Shown one piece after another: positions 45,201 through 53,708 of a DNA stretch of 64,000 nt (the stretch's first letter is position 1; each line of letters begins with the position of its first letter). Position numbers and translations under genes: made by a program. The stretch covers positions 1 to 64,000 of the forward strand of contig CAYXED010000004.1 of NCBI GenBank assembly GCA_964463965.1, in the 5' to 3' direction. The stretch is from UBA2166 sp964463965 (GTDB lineage Bacteria > Nitrospirota > Nitrospiria > Nitrospirales > UBA2166). The notes under the pieces were generated by a model. That model saw only the letters and a list, made by a program, of their open reading frames with translations, searched no databases and was not told the origin of the DNA.

Positions 45201-45650
45201 TCCAAGAATGCTCGCCACAGGCGTTCCAGCACCATTTTCTGTGATAAAGAGATCCGAAAAATGAATCCGTCCAGGGTGGTCACTACGAAGATTGAATCTC
45301 GGTCCATCAAGCTCTAATCGTTTCACGACAATTTCTCTTCTAAACAACGAGAGAAAGCTCAGATCGAGCACAAGATGATCTGCTGAAAAGAGTGGTACTT
45401 CGTCATCACGTTCAAGAAGCGCAACACTCTCAAAATGAAGTTTTACCTCTGGGAATATACTGAGGGAGCCTTCTGAGAATTTAACTGTTGCATTTAACTG
45501 GGACTCAATTTTTTCTAGTACGTATGTCTTGTAAAAATTGATATTGGCTAGGTTAGGAAAAGCCCTTAAGAGAAGGAAAGATGTCCCAACGAGCAAAATG
45601 AGAAAGAATACGCCTGTTAACAACCACCGACGGCCAGAATTTTTTGCCAT
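42294..45650 (-). CDS. AsmA-family protein, large form
   Basis: An 1118-aa envelope protein with one N-terminal membrane helix (about 9-29) and an AsmA-type N-terminal segment (YVLEKIESQLNATVKF then HFESVALLERDDEVPLFSADHLVLDL). Long repetitive beta segments form the rest, as in YhdP-type and TamB-related AsmA proteins, which bridge the inner and outer membranes as lipid-transfer grooves. The C-terminal 130 residues have GLSGGGHEQGIARTLDG and the AsmA-like GAGRYDIPNDHVDAVMAISP motif. The ATG start is clear. Its exact lipid cargo is unknown. It is divergent from the DsbA-like gene. Confidence 0.75.
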   Translation of the reverse strand: MAKNSGRRWLLTGVFFLILLVGTSFLLLRAFPNLANINFYKTYVLEKIESQLNATVKFSEGSLSIFPEVKLHFESVALLERDDEVPLFSADHLVLDLSFLSLFRREIVVKRLELDGPRFNLRSDHPGRIHFSDLFITENGAGTPVASILGFSSSVQEVMVRNGKIRLTPDKQGDSLPDIHLDQVNLAVITPSPDAPLEFSISGVMPQREAHAKISVTGTFASQIGQQASSKSLNSEYKFSGTTRVTSLDMANFQSYLGTKQDSGLYGFADLEAEVTAILSSNSRQLYVENINIRLEDGSLVGAIAFQQAGKEPWTFESKISTSVLDIATTLTAFSPHINETMFYHNVSNADISGNIRVVRSNLSGVLNAPFLSNISTFAEFELENLNGYFGEERTPFRGINAAVLLENDSLELQSLSGRYSQSKVLSGTGIVTRLYDEADIDTKISLMVPSSDFLDFLVDLDEPEDRSKSIWGYKTSTGSGRLILNVLGSLRDGELEFEGIFRGRDIAFHSTWLDLPVSKLFGQVYFSPEGVEVSDVKGKVGRSRTKVDAQFFGNDSNIIVKSSADARELLELLVSKGNISSPLPDTLVSGITVFDLRVQKRQDKTIISTQLDLKKTEYSDESGTNKPAGTSANINAELVLERGNRIKIQKIQLDLMPLILHIFGDIVLTDPPQYLIEIDSNSVRLDELHERTPDVSIQGVYPEKGLFQTNLKITNVEEQPDAMGISGKVSLLDGRILVVDETTSELVVIDDVNVDLQFSNQDNGRVNIQTLSGEFEGSDVDIKGTVTGLRVFPHIRMVIDVPHFDFGAMFSSDEPSSFGDMVTSLSRTTTLQSDIHVGVGEYSGVKWHNMHVVATGQDGVITLELLRARNGDGTLQADATIYMPENESVHMDTHANFTGVPIEDIVALLDGNENLMFGRANIKGGLSGGGHEQGIARTLDGDIYLTVSDGRIRKFTALSKMLNLLNLPQLLSGHVPDLSSKGLAFDSIIATLAMDKGVMSIKNLSLNSPILKIAGAGRYDIPNDHVDAVMAISPLGSYENILNNIPVLNKIFAGGDQRRGILTAVFEVKGPLDDPEVTMMPGESVTSGLTGLGELVIDILRNTILLPKELIAPDISR

Positions 45651-45775
45651 TAGCTATTCTTCGTATCCATACCTACAAGCATCAGTATATCGTAGTTTTT
45701 ACTTCATAGTGAGATCTCATGGGATTGAGGCAGTAGATTGACCACATTCTAGGAAGCGTGTTACCGTTGAGCGCC

Positions 45776-46594
45776 ATGAGAACGATGTCTATAATGCTAG
45801 AGAAACGCATTAAAAAGTCACGATTGTTGGTACTTGGCAGCCTTATAATCGCTGCGGTAGCCGGCTCCATTCTAACATCTACCGCGCAAGTTTGGGCTAC
45901 AGAAATTGATGAGTTGCATAATCGACTAGATACGATGAGAAATGATCTCGATAGTGTTAAGAAAGATGTACAGCAAATTCTAAAAATACTTGAAGGTGCG
46001 AGAGGGGGACGTCAAGGTGGAGGTCCAGTCACCGCAACTGTCAGCATAGATGACGACCCTATGATGGGAAATCATAATGCTCCATTAACTCTCATAGAAT
46101 TTTCTGATTATCACTGTCCATTTTGTCGGCGATTTTCCATCCAAACATTCCCTAAAATTAAAAGTCAGTACATAGACACTGGAAAAGTGCGCTATGTTTT
46201 CCGTGATTACCCACTCGATGCTATCCATCCCAATGCCAGGAAGGCCGCAGAAGCTGCGCATTGTGCTCAGGAGCAAGGGAAATACTGGGAAATGCATGAT
46301 GCAATTTTTGAAGAAAATGACCGAGGGTTTCCTGACTTGCAGGACTTGGGAGAGCGAGTTGGATTGGATATTGCTTCATTAAGTAAATGCGTACAATCTG
46401 GGAAATATGCCTCAGAAATAGATAAAGATTATCAGGATGGTACCCTTGCCGGCGTAACTGGCACCCCAGGATTTTTCCTCGGACCAACAAGAAGAGGTGC
46501 AACAATAAATGGTACCCTCATAAGCGGGGCACAACCTTTTTCAAGTTTTACCAAATTATTTGACGAGCTCCTTGCTGACCCCCCTGCCCAATAA
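45776..46594 (+). CDS. DsbA-family thioredoxin-like exported protein
   Basis: A 272-aa exported protein of the DsbA/BdbD thioredoxin fold, with the redox pair CPFC in FSDYHCPFCRRFSIQ. TGTPGFFLG carries the usual cis-proline loop. The N-terminal membrane segment is a cleaved or uncleaved signal ending around QVWAT. A short coiled coil (about 45-80) and a Gly-rich linker precede the thioredoxin domain. It would form or isomerise periplasmic disulfides. Several in-frame starts exist (45758 GTG, 45776, 45785 and 45794), and I took 45776. Confidence 0.82.
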   Translation: MRTMSIMLEKRIKKSRLLVLGSLIIAAVAGSILTSTAQVWATEIDELHNRLDTMRNDLDSVKKDVQQILKILEGARGGRQGGGPVTATVSIDDDPMMGNHNAPLTLIEFSDYHCPFCRRFSIQTFPKIKSQYIDTGKVRYVFRDYPLDAIHPNARKAAEAAHCAQEQGKYWEMHDAIFEENDRGFPDLQDLGERVGLDIASLSKCVQSGKYASEIDKDYQDGTLAGVTGTPGFFLGPTRRGATINGTLISGAQPFSSFTKLFDELLADPPAQ

Positions 46595-46607
46595 CATTAT
46601 AGACCCT

Positions 46608-46624
46608 AATCTCTACGTGAGATT
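46608..46624 (+). terminator. Hairpin after the DsbA-like gene
   Basis: AATCTC (46608-46613) and GAGATT (46619-46624) pair around the 5-base loop TACGT, 14 bases after the stop. There is no following T tract, so it may be only a weak terminator. Confidence 0.3.
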
Positions 46625-46692
46625 TACTACCTTTGTGCCAACACTTGCCATTCATTAAATCTCGGGTGTTATCATCCTAAAACTGTGGGTTC

Positions 46693-46722
46693 TTGACTCA
46701 ATTGTTAATAAATTGATAGCAT
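46693..46722 (+). promoter_or_regulatory. Possible promoter of the DksA-like gene
   Basis: TTGACT (46693-46698), an 18-base AT-rich spacer and TAGCAT (46717-46722) precede the GAAGG ribosome site and the ATG at 46774. The -10 is only four of six bases from consensus. Confidence 0.35.
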
Positions 46723-46773
46723 CGGGGCCTCTCAAATTCAGGTTTTGCTTTTCCCTGTTGCTGAAGGCGTCTC

Positions 46774-47467
46774 ATGGGTGGAAAACCTAAACAAAAATCC
46801 ACGGCTAAGAAAAAGGTTGTGGCCAAATCCGCCGCCAAATCTAAGAAAAAGGTTGTGGCCAAATCCGCCGCCAAATCTAAGAAAAAGGTTNNNNNNNNNN
46901 NNNNNNNNNNNNNNNNNNNNNNNNNNNNNNNNNNNNNNNNNNNNNNNNNNNNNNNNNNNNNNNNNNNNNNNNNNNNNNNNNNNNNNNNNNGCGGCTAAAT
47001 CCTTACCCAAACGTCCCGTCAAATCCGCCGCCAAACCTAAGAAAAAGGTTGCGGCTAAATCCTTACCCAAACGTCCCGTCAAATCCGCCGCCAAACCTAA
47101 GAAAACTAAGGGTTCTCAACGTTTTGAGGATATCAAAAACGCCCTAATGATACAGAGGGAAACTCTTCTTGCTGAAGCTGGAACTGTCATGAATAGCACT
47201 GTTCGTGTGGGAAGTTGCCCAGATTTAACGGACCAAGCTTCCGCAGAAAGTAATCAAGCATTTGTATTGAAACTGAGGGAACGTGAGCAAAAGCTACTCA
47301 CAAAAATTGAGGAAACACTGGCACAAATTAAACAAGGTACATATGGTATATGCCAAGGGTGTGACGCCCCAATCCCATACCAAAGGCTAAAAGTTCGCCC
47401 AGTAACCACTCTATGCATTGAGTGCAAGACACTACAAGAGGAAGAAGAAAAAATACGCCTGGGATAA
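46774..47467 (+). CDS. DksA/TraR-type zinc-finger protein with histone-H1-like lysine-rich tail; assembly gap inside
   Basis: The start at 46774 (GAAGG, 7-base spacing) opens a tail of Lys, Ala, Val, Ser and Pro. Before the gap it is built from a 12-residue unit (KKKVVAKSAAKS), encoded by an exact 36-base DNA repeat. After the gap the unit is 20 residues (AAKSLPKRPVKS plus AAKPKKKV). Then comes a DksA/TraR domain of about 115 aa: FEDIKNALMIQRETLLAEAG, a helix pair, and the zinc finger CQGC then CIEC. The 100 Ns shift the frame between the two parts, but both flanks end on whole codons, so a true gap with a length divisible by 3 would join them. Role probably in transcription or nucleoid binding. 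Confidence 0.75.
46807..47110 (+). repeat. Coding tandem repeats with 36-bp and 60-bp units
   Basis: Before the gap a 36-base unit occurs twice in exact form (46807-46842 and 46843-46878), plus a 12-base part-unit. After it a 60-base unit occurs twice (46991-47050 and 47051-47110), differing only near its end. The arrays share AAGAAAAAGGTT and GCCGCCAAA cores. Confidence 0.85.
46891..46990. other. Assembly gap, 100 Ns
   Basis: Exactly 100 N characters, a conventional gap placeholder rather than a measured length. It interrupts the tandem repeat, so the repeat count of the protein is unknown, and reads across it are not valid sequence. Confidence 0.99.
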
Positions 47468-47478
47468 AAGAAACTACG

Positions 47479-47961
47479 TTACCCTCCGTAAAACCACCCC
47501 GTCGTTCGCATTTCAAGCGGGGACTCAAGTGATTGTATCCCAGCTTCAATCACCTCCCCCACTAAAATTGAGTGATCCCCCCGTTCAATACAATCCGTCA
47601 CCTTACACTCAAGAAAAGACAACGCAGATGAGATAATTGGTATGCCTGTCATTTTAGTTGTAGTTTTATGCCCACTGAGTAGCCCACCTTCAACATCAAT
47701 AACCACAGGTCGAAAAAACTCCTCTGCAAGACGCTCCTGCCCAGTGCCAAGAATATTCACAACAAAAACACCCTCACTCTTGATGGTCTTATAGAGTTCG
47801 CGCTCTTTCTTTACACCTGCGACAACTAAAGGCGGAATAAAAGATGCTTGAGAAAGCCAGTTGACAGTCCCTGCAGAAACCCCAGCACCTTTTCCACTTG
47901 TGATAACATACAATCCGTAAGTTAACATTCGTAATGCTTGTTTTTTAGCTTGGGTGTCCAT
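47479..47961 (-). CDS. Flavin reductase-like FMN-binding protein
   Basis: A 160-aa flavoprotein of the flavin_reductase domain, with a split-barrel FMN fold. It has LTYGLYVITSG, VNWLSQASFIPPLVVAGV and then FVVNILGTGQERLAEEF, matching the FMN-binding loops. It would reduce FMN or FAD with NAD(P)H, or act as an oxidoreductase component; no partner gene is adjacent. GGAG lies about 7 bases before the ATG at 47961. It is convergent with the DksA-like gene with a gap of 11 bases. Confidence 0.8.
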   Translation of the reverse strand: MDTQAKKQALRMLTYGLYVITSGKGAGVSAGTVNWLSQASFIPPLVVAGVKKERELYKTIKSEGVFVVNILGTGQERLAEEFFRPVVIDVEGGLLSGHKTTTKMTGIPIISSALSFLECKVTDCIERGDHSILVGEVIEAGIQSLESPLEMRTTGWFYGG

Positions 47962-48016
47962 TGATCACTCCACACACAACCTTAATTTTTAAAGTGTAGC
48001 ATTTAGAGGATAAAAA

Positions 48017-49195
48017 TTATTTGGCTTTTAGTTTTGCAAGATGCTCTTTTGCTTGCTGAAGACGATTTTGTTCACCTTTTACATCTTCTGCCAATGCAAT
48101 ATAAGTCTCGAACTCCCGAATTGATCTTTTTCGGTCAACCTCAACATAAGCTTGCGCTAAATGAAATCTCGCGGCCAGATAATTAGGTTTCAATCTAACT
48201 GCTATTGAATATTCAGTGATAGCTTGTTCCGAATTATGCATGCGTTGGTAAACTGTTCCTAAGTGATTGTGCACCTCAGCTATAGCGGGTCGAAGATCTA
48301 ATGATTTTTCCATTGCTTCGATTGCATTCGGAAAGTTTTTCTGATCTCTATAGGAAAGCCCAATACGATGATATGCCTCTGCCTCATAGACTGTATTAAG
48401 AAAACCTATGTCAAGTGCATTGCGATATCCTTCCACCGCTCGACTCAAATTAGGATCACCGCACAACCCTACTCTGTCAATTTCTGCACCTGCAAAATGC
48501 TGAAGTGAAAGAAAATCATCTTGCTCCATACCGCTTGTTTCTCTGGCGGATCTAACATCAGTGATGAGTTGCAGAAATCTTTCGGAGTTAGCCGCTAGAA
48601 TACCTACAAATCCAGGTAGCACCCTAGAGTCCACGTATAATACCAACTCTCTCGTTCGAGACAGAGCAACAACCCCATGAAGATGCTTTCTTGTGCGTTC
48701 AAGATGATAGGAAGCACTTCGAATTCCTTCGGAAGATGCATTAACGTTAGATTCAACTATAAACCCTGCTTTTTTTGTACGTGTCAACCATTGGCGAATC
48801 CCAGGATATGATCCAAGCTCTAATCCATCAGGGATGACTGTTACGATCCCAACGAGGATCCCATGATCATTGAGAAAAAGGTGAAATTCTCCTTGCGTTG
48901 GCCCAACAGGACGAGATATTACAAATTCTTGTCCCTTACCCCAAGAAATAACACTTGCACGTTCTTGCTGATTGAGTGTTTTAAGAACACTCTGTGCATC
49001 ATCACATAATGAACCACTAGAAAGTTTTATTGGATCGGAAACCTCAGCTTGTGTTGTTTGAGAAGATTTTTGGGTTAGCTCATCAACTACTGCAGTTCCA
49101 CTACACCCAAAAAGAAATACCCCGATAATGTAGACAAACAAAAACAAGGGGTAGGGTAAAACCTTAAGGTTTGACTTTGCAGAAAGACGTGCCAT
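48017..49195 (-). CDS. TPR-repeat lipoprotein, 392 aa
   Basis: An exported protein with a lipoprotein signal ending FLFGC at about residue 30. The middle (about 75-220) is a beta-rich region I cannot name. The C-terminal third has at least three TPR-like helical pairs, including KNFPNAIEAMEKSLDLRP and NSEQAITEYSIAVRLKPN, followed by a short helical tail. The ATG at 49195 starts the signal, and an upstream in-frame stretch is not signal-like. It is divergent from radA. It probably scaffolds a periplasmic or outer-membrane complex, which is inference. Confidence 0.7.
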   Translation of the reverse strand: MARLSAKSNLKVLPYPLFLFVYIIGVFLFGCSGTAVVDELTQKSSQTTQAEVSDPIKLSSGSLCDDAQSVLKTLNQQERASVISWGKGQEFVISRPVGPTQGEFHLFLNDHGILVGIVTVIPDGLELGSYPGIRQWLTRTKKAGFIVESNVNASSEGIRSASYHLERTRKHLHGVVALSRTRELVLYVDSRVLPGFVGILAANSERFLQLITDVRSARETSGMEQDDFLSLQHFAGAEIDRVGLCGDPNLSRAVEGYRNALDIGFLNTVYEAEAYHRIGLSYRDQKNFPNAIEAMEKSLDLRPAIAEVHNHLGTVYQRMHNSEQAITEYSIAVRLKPNYLAARFHLAQAYVEVDRKRSIREFETYIALAEDVKGEQNRLQQAKEHLAKLKAK

Positions 49196-49370
49196 CCTGT
49201 CAAAAGTGAGTAAACATAAGCTGCAAACACTGCGATGATCTACCTTCAAGAATGGCAAATTTCTGAGGGATTATATTCAACACTATGGACTCTGTCTAGT
49301 TCATGTCATAATGCCAACTGCAGTACGCTACAAGTTTGATTTTCAAACACCTATCCCATAGGCTGCGTTT

Positions 49371-50741
49371 ATGGCGAAGATGAAAGTTAAGTCAATATTC
49401 CGTTGTCAGCAATGTGGACACCAAGCTCCACGATGGCATGGTCGTTGTCCAGACTGCGGCCACTGGAATAGCTTTAAGGAAGAGGTGTTGGTCGCGGGAA
49501 CTGAACGCCTTAGGACACGCCATGGAGCTACAGCTTCTTACCCTGTTTCGATTGAAAACTTGAAAACGGATACGTCAAATAGAATCTGTACTGGTATCAG
49601 TGAATTTGACAGGGTGCTTGGCGGAGGTGTGGTATACGGATCTGTCACACTAGTTGGGGGGGATCCTGGTATTGGAAAAACAACATTATTGCTTCAAACG
49701 CTACCCTTACTTTCAGAAAACAATTCAGTGGTTCTTTATGTTTCTGGGGAAGAGTCGTCTACCCAAGTAAAAATGAGAGCACATCGACTAGGAATTAATC
49801 ATTCATTCCTTTACCTGCTTTCTGAAACTTCACTTGAAGCTATTTTGCAGGCCGCACAAGAGTTGAATCCTGCTGCAATAGTGGTTGACTCCATTCAAAC
49901 TACCTTTTCATCGCAAGTAACTTCTGCGCCAGGGAGTGTTACCCAAGTGCAAGAAGTTTCAGCTCAACTTATGTCCTATGCAAAACAAAAAGATATTCCG
50001 GTATTCATAATCGGGCACGTGACAAAGGAAGGTGCGATTGCAGGCCCTAGGCTTTTAGAGCATATTGTGGATACGGTATTATATTTCGAGGGTGATCGCG
50101 GTCATTCATATCGTATTCTCCGCGCGGTAAAAAACCGCTTTGGTGCAACCAATGAAATTGGTGTCTTTGAAATGACAGAAACAGGCTTACAAGAAGTAAG
50201 CAATCCGTCTGAATTGTTTTTACAAGATCGAGCACGTGAAAGTGCAGGATCAACAGTGGTAGCAACAATGGAAGGAACAAGGCCTATTTTGGTAGAAGTC
50301 CAAGCTTTAGTTGCGCCTACTCATTTTGCAAACCCTAAGCGAGTATCAACGGGTGTGGATAGTAATCGGGTATCAATTTTGTTGGCAGTACTAGAAAAAC
50401 GTCTTGGACTTCAGCTTTCTGGGCAAGACGTCTATATCAATGTCGTTGGGGGAATAAGAATCGATGAGCCGGCAAGTGACTTAGGCATCGTATCCTCTGT
50501 CATTTCAAGTTTTCTTGAACGCCCACTTGACGCAGAAACCCTAGTTTGTGGAGAAATTGGTCTTGGCGGTGAAATACGGGCAGTAAGTGGGGCCGATATC
50601 AGAATCCGAGAGGCAGCAAAATTGGGTCTTAAACGATGTGTATTGCCAGAAGGGAACCTCAATTCCATAGAAAATAAGTCACTTATCAATGTGATTGGCG
50701 CGAAACACCTTTCTGACATACGAAACGTTTTATTTCAATAA
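49371..50741 (+). CDS. radA: DNA repair protein RadA
   Basis: RecA-like branch-migration ATPase. Its N-terminal zinc finger has FRCQQCGHQAPRWHGRCPDCGHW (two CxxC pairs). The Walker A is GGDPGIGKTT, the KNRFGATNEIG motif is the RadA-specific one, and the C-terminal Lon-like domain spans about 300-456. The 456-aa length is normal. The ATG at 49371 gives a full zinc finger. The next gene, 24 bases on, is the DUF721/DciA-like gene, so the two may be cotranscribed. Confidence 0.95.
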   Translation: MAKMKVKSIFRCQQCGHQAPRWHGRCPDCGHWNSFKEEVLVAGTERLRTRHGATASYPVSIENLKTDTSNRICTGISEFDRVLGGGVVYGSVTLVGGDPGIGKTTLLLQTLPLLSENNSVVLYVSGEESSTQVKMRAHRLGINHSFLYLLSETSLEAILQAAQELNPAAIVVDSIQTTFSSQVTSAPGSVTQVQEVSAQLMSYAKQKDIPVFIIGHVTKEGAIAGPRLLEHIVDTVLYFEGDRGHSYRILRAVKNRFGATNEIGVFEMTETGLQEVSNPSELFLQDRARESAGSTVVATMEGTRPILVEVQALVAPTHFANPKRVSTGVDSNRVSILLAVLEKRLGLQLSGQDVYINVVGGIRIDEPASDLGIVSSVISSFLERPLDAETLVCGEIGLGGEIRAVSGADIRIREAAKLGLKRCVLPEGNLNSIENKSLINVIGAKHLSDIRNVLFQ

Positions 50742-50765
50742 TACTATTAGTTTTTGTATATCAAT

Positions 50766-51080
50766 ATGAGTAAACCAAACAAGATACCATCTCCATTTAC
50801 CAAGCTTTCTGTTGTTGTTGAACACTTTATCCAGAATCACGGACTTGAGGGAAAAATTCGTGAACGTTCACTGCAAAGCCATTGGAAAGAAATTGTAGGT
50901 GATACCATATCAAAACATACCAAGCCAGACGGAATCAGATTTGGGACGTTACACGTGCTCGTGGATAGTTCGGCTTGGCTTCAGCAGCTTACATTCATTA
51001 GATCTGAACTGATGGAAAAGGTTGAAAGTTATGTTGGAAAAAATGTCATCAGTGACATTGTACTTCGAATTGAAAATTGA
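50766..51080 (+). CDS. DUF721 / DciA-like protein
   Basis: A 104-aa protein of the DUF721 family, which includes DciA, a loader of the replicative helicase in bacteria lacking DnaC. The signature SHWKEIVGDTISKHTKPDGI, then GTLHVLVDSSAWLQQLTF, is intact. It lies near gyrA, gyrB, dnaN and dnaA, a typical neighbourhood. The start is the ATG at 50766 rather than a TTG upstream. I give no symbol because only the domain, not activity, can be seen. Confidence 0.82.
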   Translation: MSKPNKIPSPFTKLSVVVEHFIQNHGLEGKIRERSLQSHWKEIVGDTISKHTKPDGIRFGTLHVLVDSSAWLQQLTFIRSELMEKVESYVGKNVISDIVLRIEN

Positions 51081-51124
51081 GCTGTATTATAGTTAGCTTT
51101 TGTGGTGTGCTAATTGATATCACT

Positions 51125-53572
51125 TTACTCCTCAGGCTGATTAGTTGATTCTGCCAACTTTGCCACACCAGCCACTCTATCGTTGTCTTGAGTACCCATT
51201 AGCTTTACGCCTTGAGTATTACGTCCAATTTCCCGGATATTTGTAACGGGGCATCGTAGCACCTTCCCTTCAGCAGTCATGATCATAATTTCATCTTCTT
51301 CCCTGACTTGAAGAAACGAAACTGCGTTCCCATTTCTTGCTGTTGTTTTCACGGAAATCACCCCTTTACCAGCCCGACCTTGTGTCCGATAGTGATCCGA
51401 AGAACTCCGTTTTCCAAAACCATTTTCTGTGACAGTTAGAATAGTAGCTTTTACCCCGTACTCAAGGGTCTGCATTCCGATGACTTCATCGTCATTCGCC
51501 AAACCTATGCCTCGTACTCCTCGCGCAGATCTTCCAACGGATCGCACATCCGATTCTTTGAAGCGTATGACAAGCCCCGTTTTCGTCCCAAGCATAAGAT
51601 CATGTTTTCCATCCGTAATTTCTGTAGCAATGAGTTTATCGCCATCATCCAAGTTTATCGCAATAATTCCACCACTTCTTGGATTGCTGTAGGCTGAAAG
51701 TTCAGTTTTTTTCACGACACCCATTTTAGTTCCCATGACCACATACAGATCATCACGAAATTGTGATACCGGAAGGACAGTAGTAACACTTTCATCTTCT
51801 GATAACGCAAGTAAGTTTACTATTGCGCGTCCTTTAGTATTTCTTCCAGCCTCAGGAAGTTGATGAACTTTGAGCCAATACACCCGCCCAGAGTCGGTAA
51901 AGAAAAGAAGATAATCATGCGTAGACCCAACAAACAGTGAAGAAACAAAGTCCTCTTCACGAATATCCATACCCGTACTTCCTCTACCACCTCGTCGTTG
52001 ACTCCTATAGAGCGTTACTGGCGTCCGTTTGATATATCCTGCATTGGAAATTGTTATTATCATGTCCTCTTGTGCAATCAGATCCTCCACAGTCATATCT
52101 TCTGCATGAGGAATGATTTCAGTACGCCGTGCTTCAGGATACTGCGTTTTTATTTCTCCTAGTTCTATACGGATTATGTCCCTAACCATATCTTCACTTG
52201 AGAGAATTGATTGAAGGTGTAAAACCTTCTCATTTATATCGCGATGTTCCTGTATAAGCTTGTCACGTTCAAGTGCAGTAAGTCGTTGCAGGCGCATCTC
52301 AAGAATAGCGTTGGCCTGAATTTCACTGAGCTCAAATTGTTGCATTAATCCAACTCGTGCTTCTTGCGGGGAGGCAGATTTACGAATGAGGCCTATTACT
52401 TCATCAAGGTTATCAAGTGCGCGAGTCAGGCCTTCGAGAATATGGGCTCGCTCCAGTGCCTTTTTAAGTTCAAATGTAGTTCGCCTAACAACCACCTCTT
52501 GGCGATGATTTAGAAACTCACTCAAGAGCCCTTTAAGAGTCAAAACCTGAGGTGTGTTGTTTACTAATGCAAGGAGAATCGTACCGAAAGATGTTTGAAG
52601 AGGAGTCATAGTGTAGAGCTTATTAAGGACTATTGTAGGAATTTGCCCCTTCTTCAAATCTAATACCACACGAATACCATCACGATCTGATTCATCTCGA
52701 AGATCGGATATGCCTTCAAGTTTTTTGTCTCTTACTAACCCAGCTATACGCTCCATAAGTTTGGATTTGTTAACTTGAAACGGAAGTTCCGTGATAACAA
52801 GGGACTCTCTATCTTTGCGCTCATCTGCTTCGACCGTGGCACGTCCACGCATAACAACAATCCCACGTCCTGTTTCATAAGCTGATTTAATACCTTCAGA
52901 TCCAAATATTATTCCGGCTGTTGGAAAGTCAGGACCTGGAATCATCCGCATTAATTCCCCCACACTAATGTCCCTGTTATCCAACAATGCCAAAAGTCCA
53001 TCAACTAACTCTGATGCACAATGTGGAGGAATATTGGTGGCCATTCCAACTGCTATACCTGAAGAACCATTCATCAAAAGACTTGGAGCCTTCGAGGGTA
53101 AAACAACTGGTTCTAGAGATGATTCGTCGTATGTTGGACGAAAATCAACTGTCTCCATATCAATATCAGCAAGCATCGCTTCTGCAAGAGGCATAAGACG
53201 TGCTTCGGTATAGCGCATCGCAGCTGGTGGATCACCATCAATTGACCCAAAGTTTCCTTGCCCATCAACCATCGGGTATCGCATATTGAAGCTTTGTGCC
53301 ATACGAACTTCAGAGTCATATATGGCACTGTCACCATGTGGGTGATAGTTACCCATAATTTCCCCAACGATTTTTGCAGATTTTCTATAGGCTCGATTTG
53401 ATGCAAGACCCATCTCGTTCATTCCGTAGAGAATTCGTCGATGTACAGGTTTCAGTCCATCACGCGCGTCGGGCAGAGCACGCCCTACAATAACGCTCAT
53501 TGCATACGACATGTACGATGAGCGCATTTCATCTTCGAGCGCAATATGGTCGACTTTTTCCTCAGTGGCCAT
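51125..53572 (-). CDS. gyrA: DNA gyrase subunit A
   Basis: Breaks and rejoins DNA to introduce negative supercoils with GyrB. The start MATEEKVDHIALEDEM at 53572 is followed by the catalytic AAMRYTEARL, Tyr121. The quinolone-resistance region keeps the sensitive residues Ser82 and Asp86 in HPHGDSAIYDS. The GyrA-box QRRGGRG is present near 555, and six C-terminal beta-pinwheel blades follow to residue 815. An upstream frame extends further but lacks family similarity. It is convergent with the DUF721 gene. Confidence 0.97.
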   Translation of the reverse strand: MATEEKVDHIALEDEMRSSYMSYAMSVIVGRALPDARDGLKPVHRRILYGMNEMGLASNRAYRKSAKIVGEIMGNYHPHGDSAIYDSEVRMAQSFNMRYPMVDGQGNFGSIDGDPPAAMRYTEARLMPLAEAMLADIDMETVDFRPTYDESSLEPVVLPSKAPSLLMNGSSGIAVGMATNIPPHCASELVDGLLALLDNRDISVGELMRMIPGPDFPTAGIIFGSEGIKSAYETGRGIVVMRGRATVEADERKDRESLVITELPFQVNKSKLMERIAGLVRDKKLEGISDLRDESDRDGIRVVLDLKKGQIPTIVLNKLYTMTPLQTSFGTILLALVNNTPQVLTLKGLLSEFLNHRQEVVVRRTTFELKKALERAHILEGLTRALDNLDEVIGLIRKSASPQEARVGLMQQFELSEIQANAILEMRLQRLTALERDKLIQEHRDINEKVLHLQSILSSEDMVRDIIRIELGEIKTQYPEARRTEIIPHAEDMTVEDLIAQEDMIITISNAGYIKRTPVTLYRSQRRGGRGSTGMDIREEDFVSSLFVGSTHDYLLFFTDSGRVYWLKVHQLPEAGRNTKGRAIVNLLALSEDESVTTVLPVSQFRDDLYVVMGTKMGVVKKTELSAYSNPRSGGIIAINLDDGDKLIATEITDGKHDLMLGTKTGLVIRFKESDVRSVGRSARGVRGIGLANDDEVIGMQTLEYGVKATILTVTENGFGKRSSSDHYRTQGRAGKGVISVKTTARNGNAVSFLQVREEDEIMIMTAEGKVLRCPVTNIREIGRNTQGVKLMGTQDNDRVAGVAKLAESTNQPEE

Positions 53573-53708
53573 GTGTAGCATCCAATACAATAGGGTCAAA
53601 TAAAAGGAGGCCCTTAGATTCAAGAATAACGCTGGCAATAGACGGTGGACAGGTGGAATGCAGAGCTATATATGTAGAGCTAAATATATTTTTCAACACA
53701 CACTTCCT

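Noticed and set aside
46738..47094. Minus-strand frame across the N gap with Phe/Leu/Gly repeats
   Set aside because: It is the reverse reading of the Lys-rich DksA-like gene. The apparent repeat and the gap make it look long, and it lacks any motif.
53661..53690. Hairpin in the gyrB-gyrA interval
   Set aside because: AGAGCT recurs as a direct repeat, and only a 4-base AGCT pairs. It is not a credible terminator or attenuator.
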